A stretch of 64,000 bases of DNA, taken from the NCBI GenBank assembly GCA_002238445.1, contig MPML01000012.1, forward strand, positions 1 to 64,000. Direction: 5' to 3'. Position 1 is the first letter of the stretch, and each line of letters begins with the position of its first letter. This document shows, one piece after another, positions 53,897-61,443 of this stretch. Origin of the DNA: Caldilineaceae bacterium bin5 (GTDB lineage Bacteria > Chloroflexota > Anaerolineae > Caldilineales > Caldilineaceae). The notes under the pieces are model-generated. The model made no database searches. It was not told the DNA's origin and saw nothing but the letters and a program-made list of their open reading frames with translations. Position numbers and translations under genes: made by a program.

Positions 53897-54280
53897 TTAT
53901 AACGAGGACGACGCGGGGTTCGCGGACGGCTCAGTAGGGACGGTCTTACCTTGTGCTTTCGCTGCCAGGCGACGCCCCTGGTTTGAAAGGATTAGTGTCG
54001 CTGCAGGGAATTTCTGGTTGCTGAGCAACAGCCCCTTTTCCTCGAGTTGGCGGACGTCCTGCCACGGGACCGGAGTGTCTTCACCGTTTAGGGAGTGAAG
54101 CCTGAATTCCTTGTTGCCGTCAAGATAGCGGTGGGACTTGAGCGTTTCGCCGCGCAGGAGGGCATCCAGAAGGCGCGTCTGTGATGTAGAGAGGGCGTTG
54201 GCAGAGGAGCTATTTGCTCTTCGCAGAAGGAAGTCACGCAGAAACAGGTTGATCTTTGCGGCCGCGGCGCGCAGGTTCAT
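53897..54280 (-). CDS. Unknown 127-residue protein in the radical-SAM operon
   Basis: I do not recognise the family. The N-terminal 45 residues are helical and basic (AAAAKINLFLRDFLLRRANS). A winged-helix-like middle follows (TSQTRLLDALLRGETLKSH, DVRQLEEKGLLLSNQKFPAATLILSNQGRRLAAKA), so DNA or RNA binding is possible. The end is disordered (Pro/Ser/Ala-rich). ATG overlaps the stop of the 68-residue gene as ATGA, and it is last in the three-gene operon headed by the radical-SAM enzyme. Confidence 0.65.
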   Translation of the reverse strand: MNLRAAAAKINLFLRDFLLRRANSSSANALSTSQTRLLDALLRGETLKSHRYLDGNKEFRLHSLNGEDTPVPWQDVRQLEEKGLLLSNQKFPAATLILSNQGRRLAAKAQGKTVPTEPSANPASSSL

Positions 54281-54483
54281 CCCAGTTCGTTGACGTGCTC
54301 TTGCAACTTGCGCTGGCTGATCTTTACATATTGGCCGGCTTCGATTTGCGTCATTTCCTCTTCTGACAGACGCAAGCGCAGGATGTCAAGCGCATCTTCC
54401 GGGCTTTGCCCGTAGGCAAGTTTTTTCTTGCCGTTCTTCATGTCGAACAGGTACATATAGTGAGGATTGGAAAAGCTGCTCAT
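54277..54483 (-). CDS. Unknown 68-residue protein coupled to the radical-SAM gene
   Basis: A small soluble protein, MSSFSNPHYMYLFDMKNGKK at the start, then a helical part LAYGQSPEDALDILRLRLSEEE and a basic end. The Tyr/Phe-rich beginning reads like a short beta hairpin. No Cys, no signal peptide, no double-Gly leader and no obvious core, so a peptide-precursor role for the neighbouring radical-SAM enzyme is possible but not supported. It starts 3 bases after the radical-SAM stop and overlaps the next gene by 4 bases; the three are clearly translated together. Confidence 0.65.
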   Translation of the reverse strand: MSSFSNPHYMYLFDMKNGKKKLAYGQSPEDALDILRLRLSEEEMTQIEAGQYVKISQRKLQEHVNELG

Positions 54484-54486
54484 CTC

Positions 54487-55947
54487 TTACGCCTTTACAA
54501 GAGCTTGCTGGTACATTCCTTCGTACCCGCGCTGCTGCTCATCCATTGACAAACCGCGATTGACCTCGGCATCGTATTTGCCTGCGAGCAGTTCCCGGTA
54601 GAAGCCGTAGTTGACGCCCTTCACCTTTTCGTCGTCCGGGAAGCGGTGATAGTTGTCATTGCCCATCAGGCTTTTGCCTTCGGCTATCAACTGAAAACCC
54701 AGAGCGGAGCCGGGATAGGGGGCGTAGTAGGAGATGGACGGGAAGACCCGCTTCATCCGTTTAAGCATGCGCATCGTCTTGAAGGCATCCTCATCGGTTT
54801 CGCCGGGGATGCCCAGCATGATGTTGGACCAGAAGACCGGCGGCTCTTTGCCCTCCGCTTCCATCTCGTCCCCTAAATCGTTGACAAGGTCGATGGCGAA
54901 GTTGTTGTCCTCCTCGGTGCATTCCTTGTTCAGCAACTTAAGAATGCGGTCGCTGCCCGATTCGAAGCCGATCGAAATCAAGTTCCAGTTGGTCTCGCGG
55001 ACCAGCGCTGTGAAGAGCTCCGGCCACTGCCGTACGGTGTCGGCGCGGCCAGCCGCCCAGTAGGGCCAGACTTTGTTGGCACGGCGGGGGTACTCTTCGA
55101 TCCATTCTTGCAGCCATTTTGGGTTCTGGAAGAACATGGAGTCGTGAATAACGACAGAGCCGACCCCGTGTTTCTCGTCGAGTGCGTTAAGCTCGTCAAT
55201 CACCATGGCAACAGGGCGGCGGCCCATGTTGGGGATGTAGGAAGCTTCGTTGCAGAAGACACATTGCCAAGGACAGACGCGGCTGGTGATGATGGTGGCA
55301 ACCGGGGGTGGACCCCAACCGCACTCCGGCTCCATCGGCCAGTTGAAGTTTCGCGCCAGCTTCAGAGCTCGATATGCGCGACGCGGCCTTGCGTTGGCGA
55401 GCGCCTCGCGCCAGTTTGCCGGTTTGGGCCACAGTTCGCGGTCGATTTCGGGCCACTCGGCCATGGAGCGGGATCCTTTGCCGAGAAATACTCTGGGAAA
55501 ACTGTCCGGGTCGCGTACCAGGTCGACGATGACTTCTTCGCCTGCCCCCTGGCAAATCTTGTCGAATGCGTCAACTTCCGCCATTTCGTCGGGCGCGACA
55601 GTCGCGTGCATTCCTCCGGCCATGACGATGCCGTCGGGATTAATGTCCTTGAAGATCTGTGCGGCCTTCAGCGCCACCGGAAAGGTATAACTGCGCACAT
55701 TCATCAGAGCCATCTTGTAACCGGGGAGTTTCCGAGCCAACTGTTCCCAGGAGGTGACGGCGCGCGTTGAGACAATATCCGTTTCGATTCCGTTCTGGTG
55801 CAGAATGGTGCGCAGGAGCCCGAGTCCGTGGTCCTGCCACTGCTCGTGTGGACCTTGCGGATAGACCAGATCGCCCAAATCGCCCAGATCGATCCAGACG
55901 ATATCGCTTTTGCGTTCCGTGCTCCAGGGCCAAATCGAATTCAACAA
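54487..55947 (-). CDS. B12-binding radical SAM enzyme of unknown substrate
   Basis: A 486-residue protein. Residues 15-165 form a cobalamin-binding-type Rossmann domain with VMAGGMHATVAPDE. The radical-SAM cluster motif is C225-PWQ-C229-VF-C232, followed by NEASYIPNMGRRP. The later part includes LISIGFESGSDRILKLLNK and IMLGIPGETDEDAFKTMRML, as in many Elp3/MiaB-like superfamily members. Enzymes of this class methylate or rearrange unreactive carbons; the substrate is unknown. The TTG start at 55947 has GGAGGAG close upstream. It heads an operon with two small unknown proteins. Rhodanese and DUF2203 genes lie upstream on the same strand. Confidence 0.85.
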   Translation of the reverse strand: MLNSIWPWSTERKSDIVWIDLGDLGDLVYPQGPHEQWQDHGLGLLRTILHQNGIETDIVSTRAVTSWEQLARKLPGYKMALMNVRSYTFPVALKAAQIFKDINPDGIVMAGGMHATVAPDEMAEVDAFDKICQGAGEEVIVDLVRDPDSFPRVFLGKGSRSMAEWPEIDRELWPKPANWREALANARPRRAYRALKLARNFNWPMEPECGWGPPPVATIITSRVCPWQCVFCNEASYIPNMGRRPVAMVIDELNALDEKHGVGSVVIHDSMFFQNPKWLQEWIEEYPRRANKVWPYWAAGRADTVRQWPELFTALVRETNWNLISIGFESGSDRILKLLNKECTEEDNNFAIDLVNDLGDEMEAEGKEPPVFWSNIMLGIPGETDEDAFKTMRMLKRMKRVFPSISYYAPYPGSALGFQLIAEGKSLMGNDNYHRFPDDEKVKGVNYGFYRELLAGKYDAEVNRGLSMDEQQRGYEGMYQQALVKA

Positions 55948-56037
55948 ATGCTCCTCCAGCTGCGTTAGAATAAGAGGTCAGTCGTGACCAGGACCATTGG
56001 CGGCGCTGCATGCGCTCGCGGAAGGCTCGGCGGCCTG

Positions 56038-56409
56038 CTACATGCTGGCATAGCGTCCTACGGATTCGTCGATCTCTTCAGCCCAAGCGTCGATACCGCC
56101 GGCCATGCTAACCGCATTTGACCAGCCCTGCTGGCGAAGAAAGACCGTTACTTGTGCGCTACGCAGCCCTTTGTGGCAAAAGAGGACGACTTCAGTATCC
56201 TGGTTCTGACGCAAGGCTTCCGGTATGGCGTCCAGCCGCCGCTCGCGCAGGTCGCTCAAGGGCAAGCTGATGAACTCTCCTTCAGGCAGGCTGGCTAGTT
56301 CAAGTTCATTAGGTTCCCTGACGTCGACCAAAAAGAACTTAGTGCGTTCCTGCTGTTTTTCGACTACATCGTGCACACTTACTTCCGGCGCGCCATACGG
56401 GTTGGGCAT
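56038..56409 (-). CDS. Rhodanese-like sulfurtransferase domain protein
   Basis: A 123-residue single rhodanese domain. The active-site loop is FCHKGLRS with the persulfide-forming Cys, and FFLVDVREPNELELASLPE is the conserved DVR-E motif. It may carry sulfur for cofactor or thiolation reactions. It lies between DUF2203 and the radical-SAM gene, and the HesB-type and moaA genes follow upstream in the same direction, so a sulfur/iron-sulfur supply role is plausible. Confidence 0.9.
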   Translation of the reverse strand: MPNPYGAPEVSVHDVVEKQQERTKFFLVDVREPNELELASLPEGEFISLPLSDLRERRLDAIPEALRQNQDTEVVLFCHKGLRSAQVTVFLRQQGWSNAVSMAGGIDAWAEEIDESVGRYASM

Positions 56410-56496
56410 TGTTATTGTTCTCGCTATCGTGGCCAGGATGGTTAGTGCAAGCTAACTGGCAGAGTCTGCACTGGGCGTTGCGTATTTGCGCCAATA

Positions 56497-56889
56497 TTAG
56501 AAATCGGCGGGATCGATCGGTTGACGCCCGCCGTAACCTTCGTTGACGTCGTGCCAGAAGCTAAGCTCGTCCTCGCCATGCTTCCAGCAGAGATAGACTT
56601 CGCGGCCGTCGCGAATCGACAGGAAATCGATCAACCCTTTGTCGATGTCTTTTACGAGGATACCCATGTTCAGGATTCCTTTTACCCCCGACTCCAGCTT
56701 GTTGAATTGGGAGTAGACAGTTCCGGCTGCAGCGTTGCCGCCGTTGTGGGCCGCCTTTTGCAGGACTGGCCAGATATCGGGCCGCAGCCGGATAATTTCG
56801 GTGCGAGCCTCTTGCACCTGTTCCATCAAAGCCTTGACAATGGGTAGCGCGGCTTTCGCCTCGTTGAGCGTGTAATAGCGGGCCTGCAT
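56497..56889 (-). CDS. DUF2203 family protein
   Basis: A 130-residue protein matching DUF2203: YYTLNEAKAALPIVKALMEQ, a helical middle, and the C-terminal VYLCWKHGEDELSFWHDVNEGYGGRQPI that is nearly invariant in the family. Function unknown; the conserved Cys/His/Glu residues suggest a metal site. ATG 56889 has GGAG upstream. Confidence 0.88.
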   Translation of the reverse strand: MQARYYTLNEAKAALPIVKALMEQVQEARTEIIRLRPDIWPVLQKAAHNGGNAAAGTVYSQFNKLESGVKGILNMGILVKDIDKGLIDFLSIRDGREVYLCWKHGEDELSFWHDVNEGYGGRQPIDPADF

Positions 56890-57010
56890 AGGACTCCAAC
56901 CCGATCGGGGCAAAGGCGAATCGACCAGCCGCCCGTCCGATTTTGCAACGGGCGACTGGCAATTTGCAGTGAATTCTCAACCTCTGCCAATGCGAAATTA
57001 ATCGCGGGAA

Positions 57011-57427
57011 TTAGTGACCGCAGCCACTTCCGCAGCCGGCGCCGGCTGCCGCGCCGGCCTCGGCGCCATTTGTTCGGAAGCTGCTGCCGCAGCCGCACGA
57101 ACTGGTGGCGTTGGGATTCTCGATATGGAATCCGCCACCCATCAGATTGTCAATATAGTCGATGCTGGAACCGGCAACATAGAAGATGCTCGTCGGATCG
57201 ATCACGACACGCAGACCGTACTGCTCGAAGACCTGGTCGGCATCCTGAATGTCGTCGTCGAAAGTCATTCCGTACTGCATCCCTCCGCAGCCGCCGCCTT
57301 TGACAAAGACACGCAACGCGTGAGACTCGCGCAGGCCCTTCTGATCGAGAATGCCGCCCAGCTTTTCGGCCGCATTTTCTGTTAGCGTCACTTCTTCTGT
57401 CTTGGTGTCGGTCAGTGTAATGTCCAT
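57011..57427 (-). CDS. HesB/IscA/ErpA-type iron-sulfur carrier with Cys-rich tail
   Basis: A 138-residue A-type iron-sulfur carrier. The three family cysteines are in GGGCGGMQYGM and SSCGCGSSF. Such proteins deliver clusters to target enzymes; moaA upstream is one such target. A C-terminal tail GAGCGSGCGH adds two further Cys and a His beyond the normal end, perhaps an extra metal site. The SufR-like regulator gene lies two genes upstream. Confidence 0.9.
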   Translation of the reverse strand: MDITLTDTKTEEVTLTENAAEKLGGILDQKGLRESHALRVFVKGGGCGGMQYGMTFDDDIQDADQVFEQYGLRVVIDPTSIFYVAGSSIDYIDNLMGGGFHIENPNATSSCGCGSSFRTNGAEAGAAAGAGCGSGCGH

Positions 57428-57628
57428 CGAGATCTCCTTAGATGTATGGACGGGTCTGAACTGGAAACGAAGTAATTACTAAGACTCTTGGTAGGGTTCC
57501 TGCTGTGATCAAGGTTTGGATCAGGGCGCCGATTCGCCTCACTCTATTTGCGATGGAATACTTAGTTTGATATGGGAGGGCAATTTCGCATTTGGTGGTC
57601 GCTGAAAATTGATTGCCGGAAATTCGCT

Positions 57629-58759
57629 TCAGCCACCGATCTGGTTCATAGCCCGGTCCTCGGCGAAAACGCCTGAGGCAAGACCGTGACCCCACGGTTT
57701 GTGGAATGCGCCCTCCTTCATCAGTGCCCGTATCTTATCGAATCCGGCGCCGCCGCGCAAAGGTTGGAGCAGGTCGACCTCATCATCGCGCAAGAGACAG
57801 AGTCGAAGCTTGCCGTCGGCTGTCAGACGTACGCGACCGCAGCCCTGGCAGAAAGGCTCGGTGACGCTGCTGATAAAGCCAAGCGTGCCTTTTGCTCCGG
57901 GGATTCGAAACGGGCGGCTGGGATCGACAAAATCGTAGCTGGCCTCATCAAGCCCACCAAAGACGGACTCGACTTTCTGGCGAATCTCACGGAAAGAGAC
58001 GACGTGGCTTAACTGAAAATCGCTCACTTCACCAAACGGCATCATTTCGATGAATCGGACTTCCCAGTCTTTCTCCAAAGTGAGCCGCGCCAGATCGATG
58101 ACATCTTCCTCATTGAAACCGCGGGTGACAACACAGTTTAGTTTGACGGGTCGCAACCCGGCTCTTTCGGAGGCGTCGATTCCCTTCCACACATCGTCGA
58201 TGTCACCCCAGCGTGTGATGCGGCGGAAACGTTCGGGATCGATTGTGTCGATGCTGATGTTGACCCGGTTCAGGCCAGCGTCGGCCAGCGGCTGCGCCAA
58301 GTCATGCAGAAGCAGTGCGTTTGTTGTCATGGCCACGTCCCGTATACCGGGAATAGCCGAGATTTGGCGGACTAATTCGACCACGCCTGGGCGAATCGTC
58401 GGCTCGCCGCCGGTCAGACGAATCTTGTCGACGCCCAGGCTGGCTGCGACATTGACGAGAAAGATAATTTCTTCGTCAGACATAAGTTCATGGCGCGGGC
58501 GAAACTGCATGTGTTCTGGCATGCAGTATACGCAACGCAAATTGCATGCATCGGTCAGGCTGATACGCAGGTAGCGGACGCGGCGGCCATAACTGTCGTG
58601 CGTTGGCTCCGTCATCGCCGCCAGCGTGTCCGCGCCTGGAGGCGGGGATAACGTTACGCTGCCGCACTTTGTTCGATGCCGGTGTCCATTTTGCTCGGCC
58701 GCGGGCGTTTGGTTAAGCTGCAGTTCTTCAAGTTCCGGATTACGAACCGTCGTTGGCAT
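57629..58759 (-). CDS. moaA: GTP 3',8-cyclase MoaA (molybdenum cofactor synthesis)
   Basis: MoaA carries out the first step of molybdopterin synthesis. The 376-residue protein has the radical-SAM cluster C72-NLR-C76-VY-C79-MPE, the C-terminal cluster PFCQGCGRVRLTADGKLRLCL and the terminal Gly-Gly (MNQIGG) needed for activity. Its first 48 residues are an extra, probably disordered extension; ATG 58615 is an alternative start nearer the usual one, but ATG 58759 has AGGA upstream. The gene follows the SufR-like regulator by 33 bases. No other moa genes are in the window. Confidence 0.95.
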   Translation of the reverse strand: MPTTVRNPELEELQLNQTPAAEQNGHRHRTKCGSVTLSPPPGADTLAAMTEPTHDSYGRRVRYLRISLTDACNLRCVYCMPEHMQFRPRHELMSDEEIIFLVNVAASLGVDKIRLTGGEPTIRPGVVELVRQISAIPGIRDVAMTTNALLLHDLAQPLADAGLNRVNISIDTIDPERFRRITRWGDIDDVWKGIDASERAGLRPVKLNCVVTRGFNEEDVIDLARLTLEKDWEVRFIEMMPFGEVSDFQLSHVVSFREIRQKVESVFGGLDEASYDFVDPSRPFRIPGAKGTLGFISSVTEPFCQGCGRVRLTADGKLRLCLLRDDEVDLLQPLRGGAGFDKIRALMKEGAFHKPWGHGLASGVFAEDRAMNQIGG

Positions 58760-58792
58760 ATTTGCAGTATCCTGTAACGGATAATCGTATTT

Positions 58793-59452
58793 TCAGACTA
58801 TTAGTTCGACTGCCTGAGACAGCATTTTGCTCTCGCCGTTTGCGTTTTGCACCCGAAAACTGCAACATCGCTCGCCATCGGCGATGGCCTGAACATGTTC
58901 GCAGCTCTGGCCACTGAGCGATTCCACAAGTGCCAGGTCCATACAGCACAACTCACGATGTTCAGCGGCGACCCCTGTATAGGGGCAGTTGTGGGTATAC
59001 AGAACTCCGCTTGAAGGCTCCCACTGGGCCAAGTATCCCCTATCGTTGAGAAACGAGACCACCCTGTCCATGCGCTCATCCAGTTCTTCTTCAGGAGGGC
59101 TATCCTCCAAGACTGGTGTCGCCATCTCCATTGCCAGCTTGCGAAAGCAGCCGTCAACCTTGTCGGCCGGGAGCATTTGCTTCAGTTGGCGCACTACACC
59201 GGCAGTGAGCAGGGCAAAATTGTCGGGAAAATGAGCATCCGCATTTGCGGTTAGCGAATAAACCTGCTGGGGACGCCCGACGGTTCGGGGCCGCTTGGCC
59301 TTGGATACGGCGATAAGATTGTCCGACAGGAGGATATCCAAATGATACCGGACCGATATGGGAGCCATTTCCAAGTGTTCGGCCAGAGCCCCCACGGAGG
59401 CCTGCCCTTCCTGTTTCAGGATTTCCAATATGCGGCTGCGAATGGTCTGCAC
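58793..59452 (-). CDS. SufR-like iron-sulfur-sensing transcription regulator
   Basis: A 219-residue regulator with an N-terminal winged helix (ILEILKQEGQASVGALAEHLEM, VRYHLDILLSDNLIA) and a C-terminal domain whose cysteines (NCPYTG, ELCCMD, GQSCEHV, ERCCSF) follow the SufR pattern for holding an iron-sulfur cluster. SufR represses suf genes when clusters are plentiful. Here it heads an operon with moaA and a HesB-type carrier. The GTG start at 59452 follows GGAGAAG. A consensus promoter and a palindrome lie just upstream. Confidence 0.85.
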   Translation of the reverse strand: MQTIRSRILEILKQEGQASVGALAEHLEMAPISVRYHLDILLSDNLIAVSKAKRPRTVGRPQQVYSLTANADAHFPDNFALLTAGVVRQLKQMLPADKVDGCFRKLAMEMATPVLEDSPPEEELDERMDRVVSFLNDRGYLAQWEPSSGVLYTHNCPYTGVAAEHRELCCMDLALVESLSGQSCEHVQAIADGERCCSFRVQNANGESKMLSQAVELIV

Positions 59453-59490
59453 AATACTTCTCCAGTATGCAACTTATCTTCCTACCACCT

Positions 59491-59519
59491 ATTTTAGCAG
59501 AGCGAACGAACGATGTCAA
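59491..59519 (-). promoter_or_regulatory. Near-consensus promoter of the SufR-like/moaA operon
   Basis: On the minus strand, TTGACA (59519-59514), a 17-base spacer and TAAAAT (59496-59491). Transcription would begin near 59484, about 30 bases before the GTG start of the regulator. Confidence 0.75.
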
Positions 59520-59524
59520 ACATA

Positions 59525-59544
59525 TTTATGAATAAATTCATAAA
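59525..59544. promoter_or_regulatory. Palindrome upstream of the SufR-like operon promoter
   Basis: TTTATGAA and TTCATAAA (59525-59532 and 59537-59544) are perfect 8-bp arms around TAAA, 5 bases upstream of the -35 box. It is a candidate binding site for the SufR-like regulator itself. Confidence 0.55.
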
Positions 59545-59885
59545 AAACTATTACAGGATTTGAGTTCTGTGATGTCCTTTATTCAATAGTTCCTGCTGAG
59601 CAAAGAATACTCAGGTAGTTCGCGGCAATTTCGCTGCTTTGGCGAAGCCCGCATTTCCTGTCACGCCACAGAGGAAGAGGGTTTTAGCTTACTTAGTAGA
59701 AGCCACACGTCTAGTGTTACTACTGGAAAAGATGAGTAAGTCTGGGTGCATTCCAGATTTGAAGTGGGAACAGGCGGGCGGGGAGTAAATGCGGGCGGCG
59801 GCTGGAAGTGATCACGGGCTCTTGGAGAAACGCGGGGCATACAGAAGGCCTGAGTATACTGGGAGGTCGGTTGATTGGGTTGCGA

Positions 59886-59906
59886 GGGCAGGCACAAGGC
59901 CTGCCC
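59886..59906. repeat. Short dispersed-type hairpin
   Basis: GGGCAGGC (59886-59893) pairs perfectly with GCCTGCCC (59899-59906) around ACAAG. Palindromes of this 'aggcctgcccctaca' kind are common as dispersed intergenic repeats in environmental bacterial genomes; only one copy is in this window. Confidence 0.55.
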
Positions 59907-59949
59907 CTACAGGACAGTGGGGGGAAATCTGTTGGCTAGACACGTTAGC

Positions 59950-60460
59950 TGGGAAAGAACGAGCACGGTCGCTTGCCAGAGGGGGCGTTGCGGGGCTCGG
60001 AACTACAGGGGAACTGCGGGGGAACCGCGGGGGAACCGCAGGGGAACTGCGGGGGAAAGGGGGCTGAGACAGCATGTGGGGGGTAGTCACTGTTGGCTAG
60101 ACTTTTTGCCGGGGAAGAATGAGCACGGTCGCTTGCCAGAGGGGGGCGTTGCGGGGCTCGGAACTACAGGGGAACTGCGGGGGACGGGGGGGGGAGATAG
60201 GATGGGGGGGTTAGTCATTGTGGGCTAGTGTTTTTGCGGGGAAGGAATGAGCAGGGTCGCTGGCCGGGGGGGGGCGTTGCGGGGCTCGGAACTACAGGGG
60301 AACTGCGGGGGACAGGGGGCTGAGACTGCATGTGGGCGGTAGACACTGTTGGCTAGACTTTTTGCCGGGGAAGAATGAGCACGGTCGCTTGCCAGAGGGG
60401 GGCGTTGCGGGGGCGCAGCCCCTGCACAGGGGACGCCGCATGCGGCCGACCGCCCGGAAC
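59950..60460. repeat. Degenerate tandem copies of the mobile-element interior
   Basis: The phrase GAGCACGGTCGCTTGCCAGA, followed by GGGGCGTTGCGGGG, recurs at 59961, 60121, 60249 (altered) and 60377, that is at spacings of 160, 128 and 128 bases. It corresponds to the central part of the element family (compare GGAATGAGCACA...GGTCGGTGAG in the copy at 34076). Only the last unit retains the full hairpin pair, with the third stem variant GCCGCATGCGGC (60434-60445). Confidence 0.7.
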
Positions 60461-60479
60461 TGCAGTTATTGGTTTTCAG

Positions 60480-60764
60480 GTAGCTCTTAAGCCACTGTAG
60501 TTGACTAGCCAGTCATCCTGGGAACCATTCAGGCTCTTGGTGACGCAACTGGTGTATAGCCGCGGCCATGCTCGCCAGCCGACGGGTTGCGAAGAAGGCA
60601 CACGGTCGGTGAGGGATGGTTTTGTAGGGGGGCGTTGCGGGGGCGCAGCCCCTGCACAAGGGAGGGCCGAAGGCCCGACCGCCCAAAAATACAACTGTGA
60701 GGGGAGAAATACACCTTTGCTCGCCTCGTTCAGATTAGCGAATTAGTTGCGGCCGCGTAGTTAC
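60480..60764. mobile_element. MITE-like element, 285-bp copy with exact target duplication
   Basis: The left end is GTAGCTCTTAAGCC and the right end GGCCGCGTAGTTAC. GTTTTCAG flanks both sides exactly (60472-60479 and 60765-60772). The centre has the hairpins GGGGC-gca-GCCCC and GGGCC-gaa-GGCCC; the tail carries AAAAATACAACTGTGAGGGG and CTTTGCTCGCCTCGTTCAG as in other copies. Its body is very close to the right half of the composite element at 11937-12213. No gene inside. Confidence 0.88.
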
Positions 60765-61443
60765 GTTTTCAGCTATTAGTTTTCAGTGGAACAACCGTCG
60801 TCAGGGGAACGCCGGTGATTAGTGCTCGGTGGTCGGTGGTCAGTGGCGAGAAACGGCTTGAGGGGAAGACACTGTTGGCTAGAAATGATGCCGGGGAAGA
60901 ATACGCACGGTTGCCAGCCTGAGATCGGATCTGCGGGCAGGACACTGTTTGGTCTTTAGCTAAGGCGTGCGGAAGTTCGCCCCATTTTGGGATGCACCCT
61001 ATTGTTTCCCACTTTGACTAGCTGTTTGCTTTGAGATACTATTCTCTTTAGCCTCTGAGGGAACAGGTCGTAATTATTTCATACGAACGACCCTGAATCA
61101 ATTTCAGCTAGAAAGCAACTGCTTCGATCTCTTCCTCCGCCCTTGGCCAATAACGCCCAAATCAAGGCCTATTTTTTCTTTGCCAACGTTCCCATTCTAC
61201 TTGCAGCAGGACAAAGTAAGCTTGAAACGCTTTCGTGAGCGAAGAAAGTTGCCAAGATGCGTTCAGACTAGATTTCCCTTTTGATGTCAACCGCGGAACA
61301 TAATTCAGGCACGCGACGTCCCCTCTGTAAGGCTCTCCGTACAACGGCCAGTCCGGCCAGTGGACAAAGAGTCCCTATTTCGCCCTTTTGACGCCCATTG
61401 AACCCGATTCATTTGTCGTCAGCCATTCACGAGAGAATTCCCT

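Larger units (their letters stand above)
59545..61443. other. Repeat-rich gene-poor region
   Basis: Nearly 1.9 kb without a supported gene. From left to right: 59886-59906 is a GGGCAGGC/GCCTGCCC hairpin; 59950-60460 a set of degenerate tandem units; 60008-60051 four 11-bp units GGGGAA(C/C)TGCG-like; 60480-60764 a complete mobile element; 60865-60925 another fragment of the element interior. From about 60960 to 61443 the sequence becomes AT-richer and shows only a possible promoter, TTGACT (61014-61019), 17 bases, TACTAT (61037-61042), about 400 bases ahead of the next gene. Confidence 0.6.

Noticed and set aside
54277..54483. RiPP precursor for the radical-SAM enzyme
   Set aside because: No Cys- or Gly-rich core, no leader cleavage motif; kept only as an open possibility in the operon finding.
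59789..60228. Open frames in the G-rich region
   Set aside because: Made of repeat units and fragments of the mobile element.
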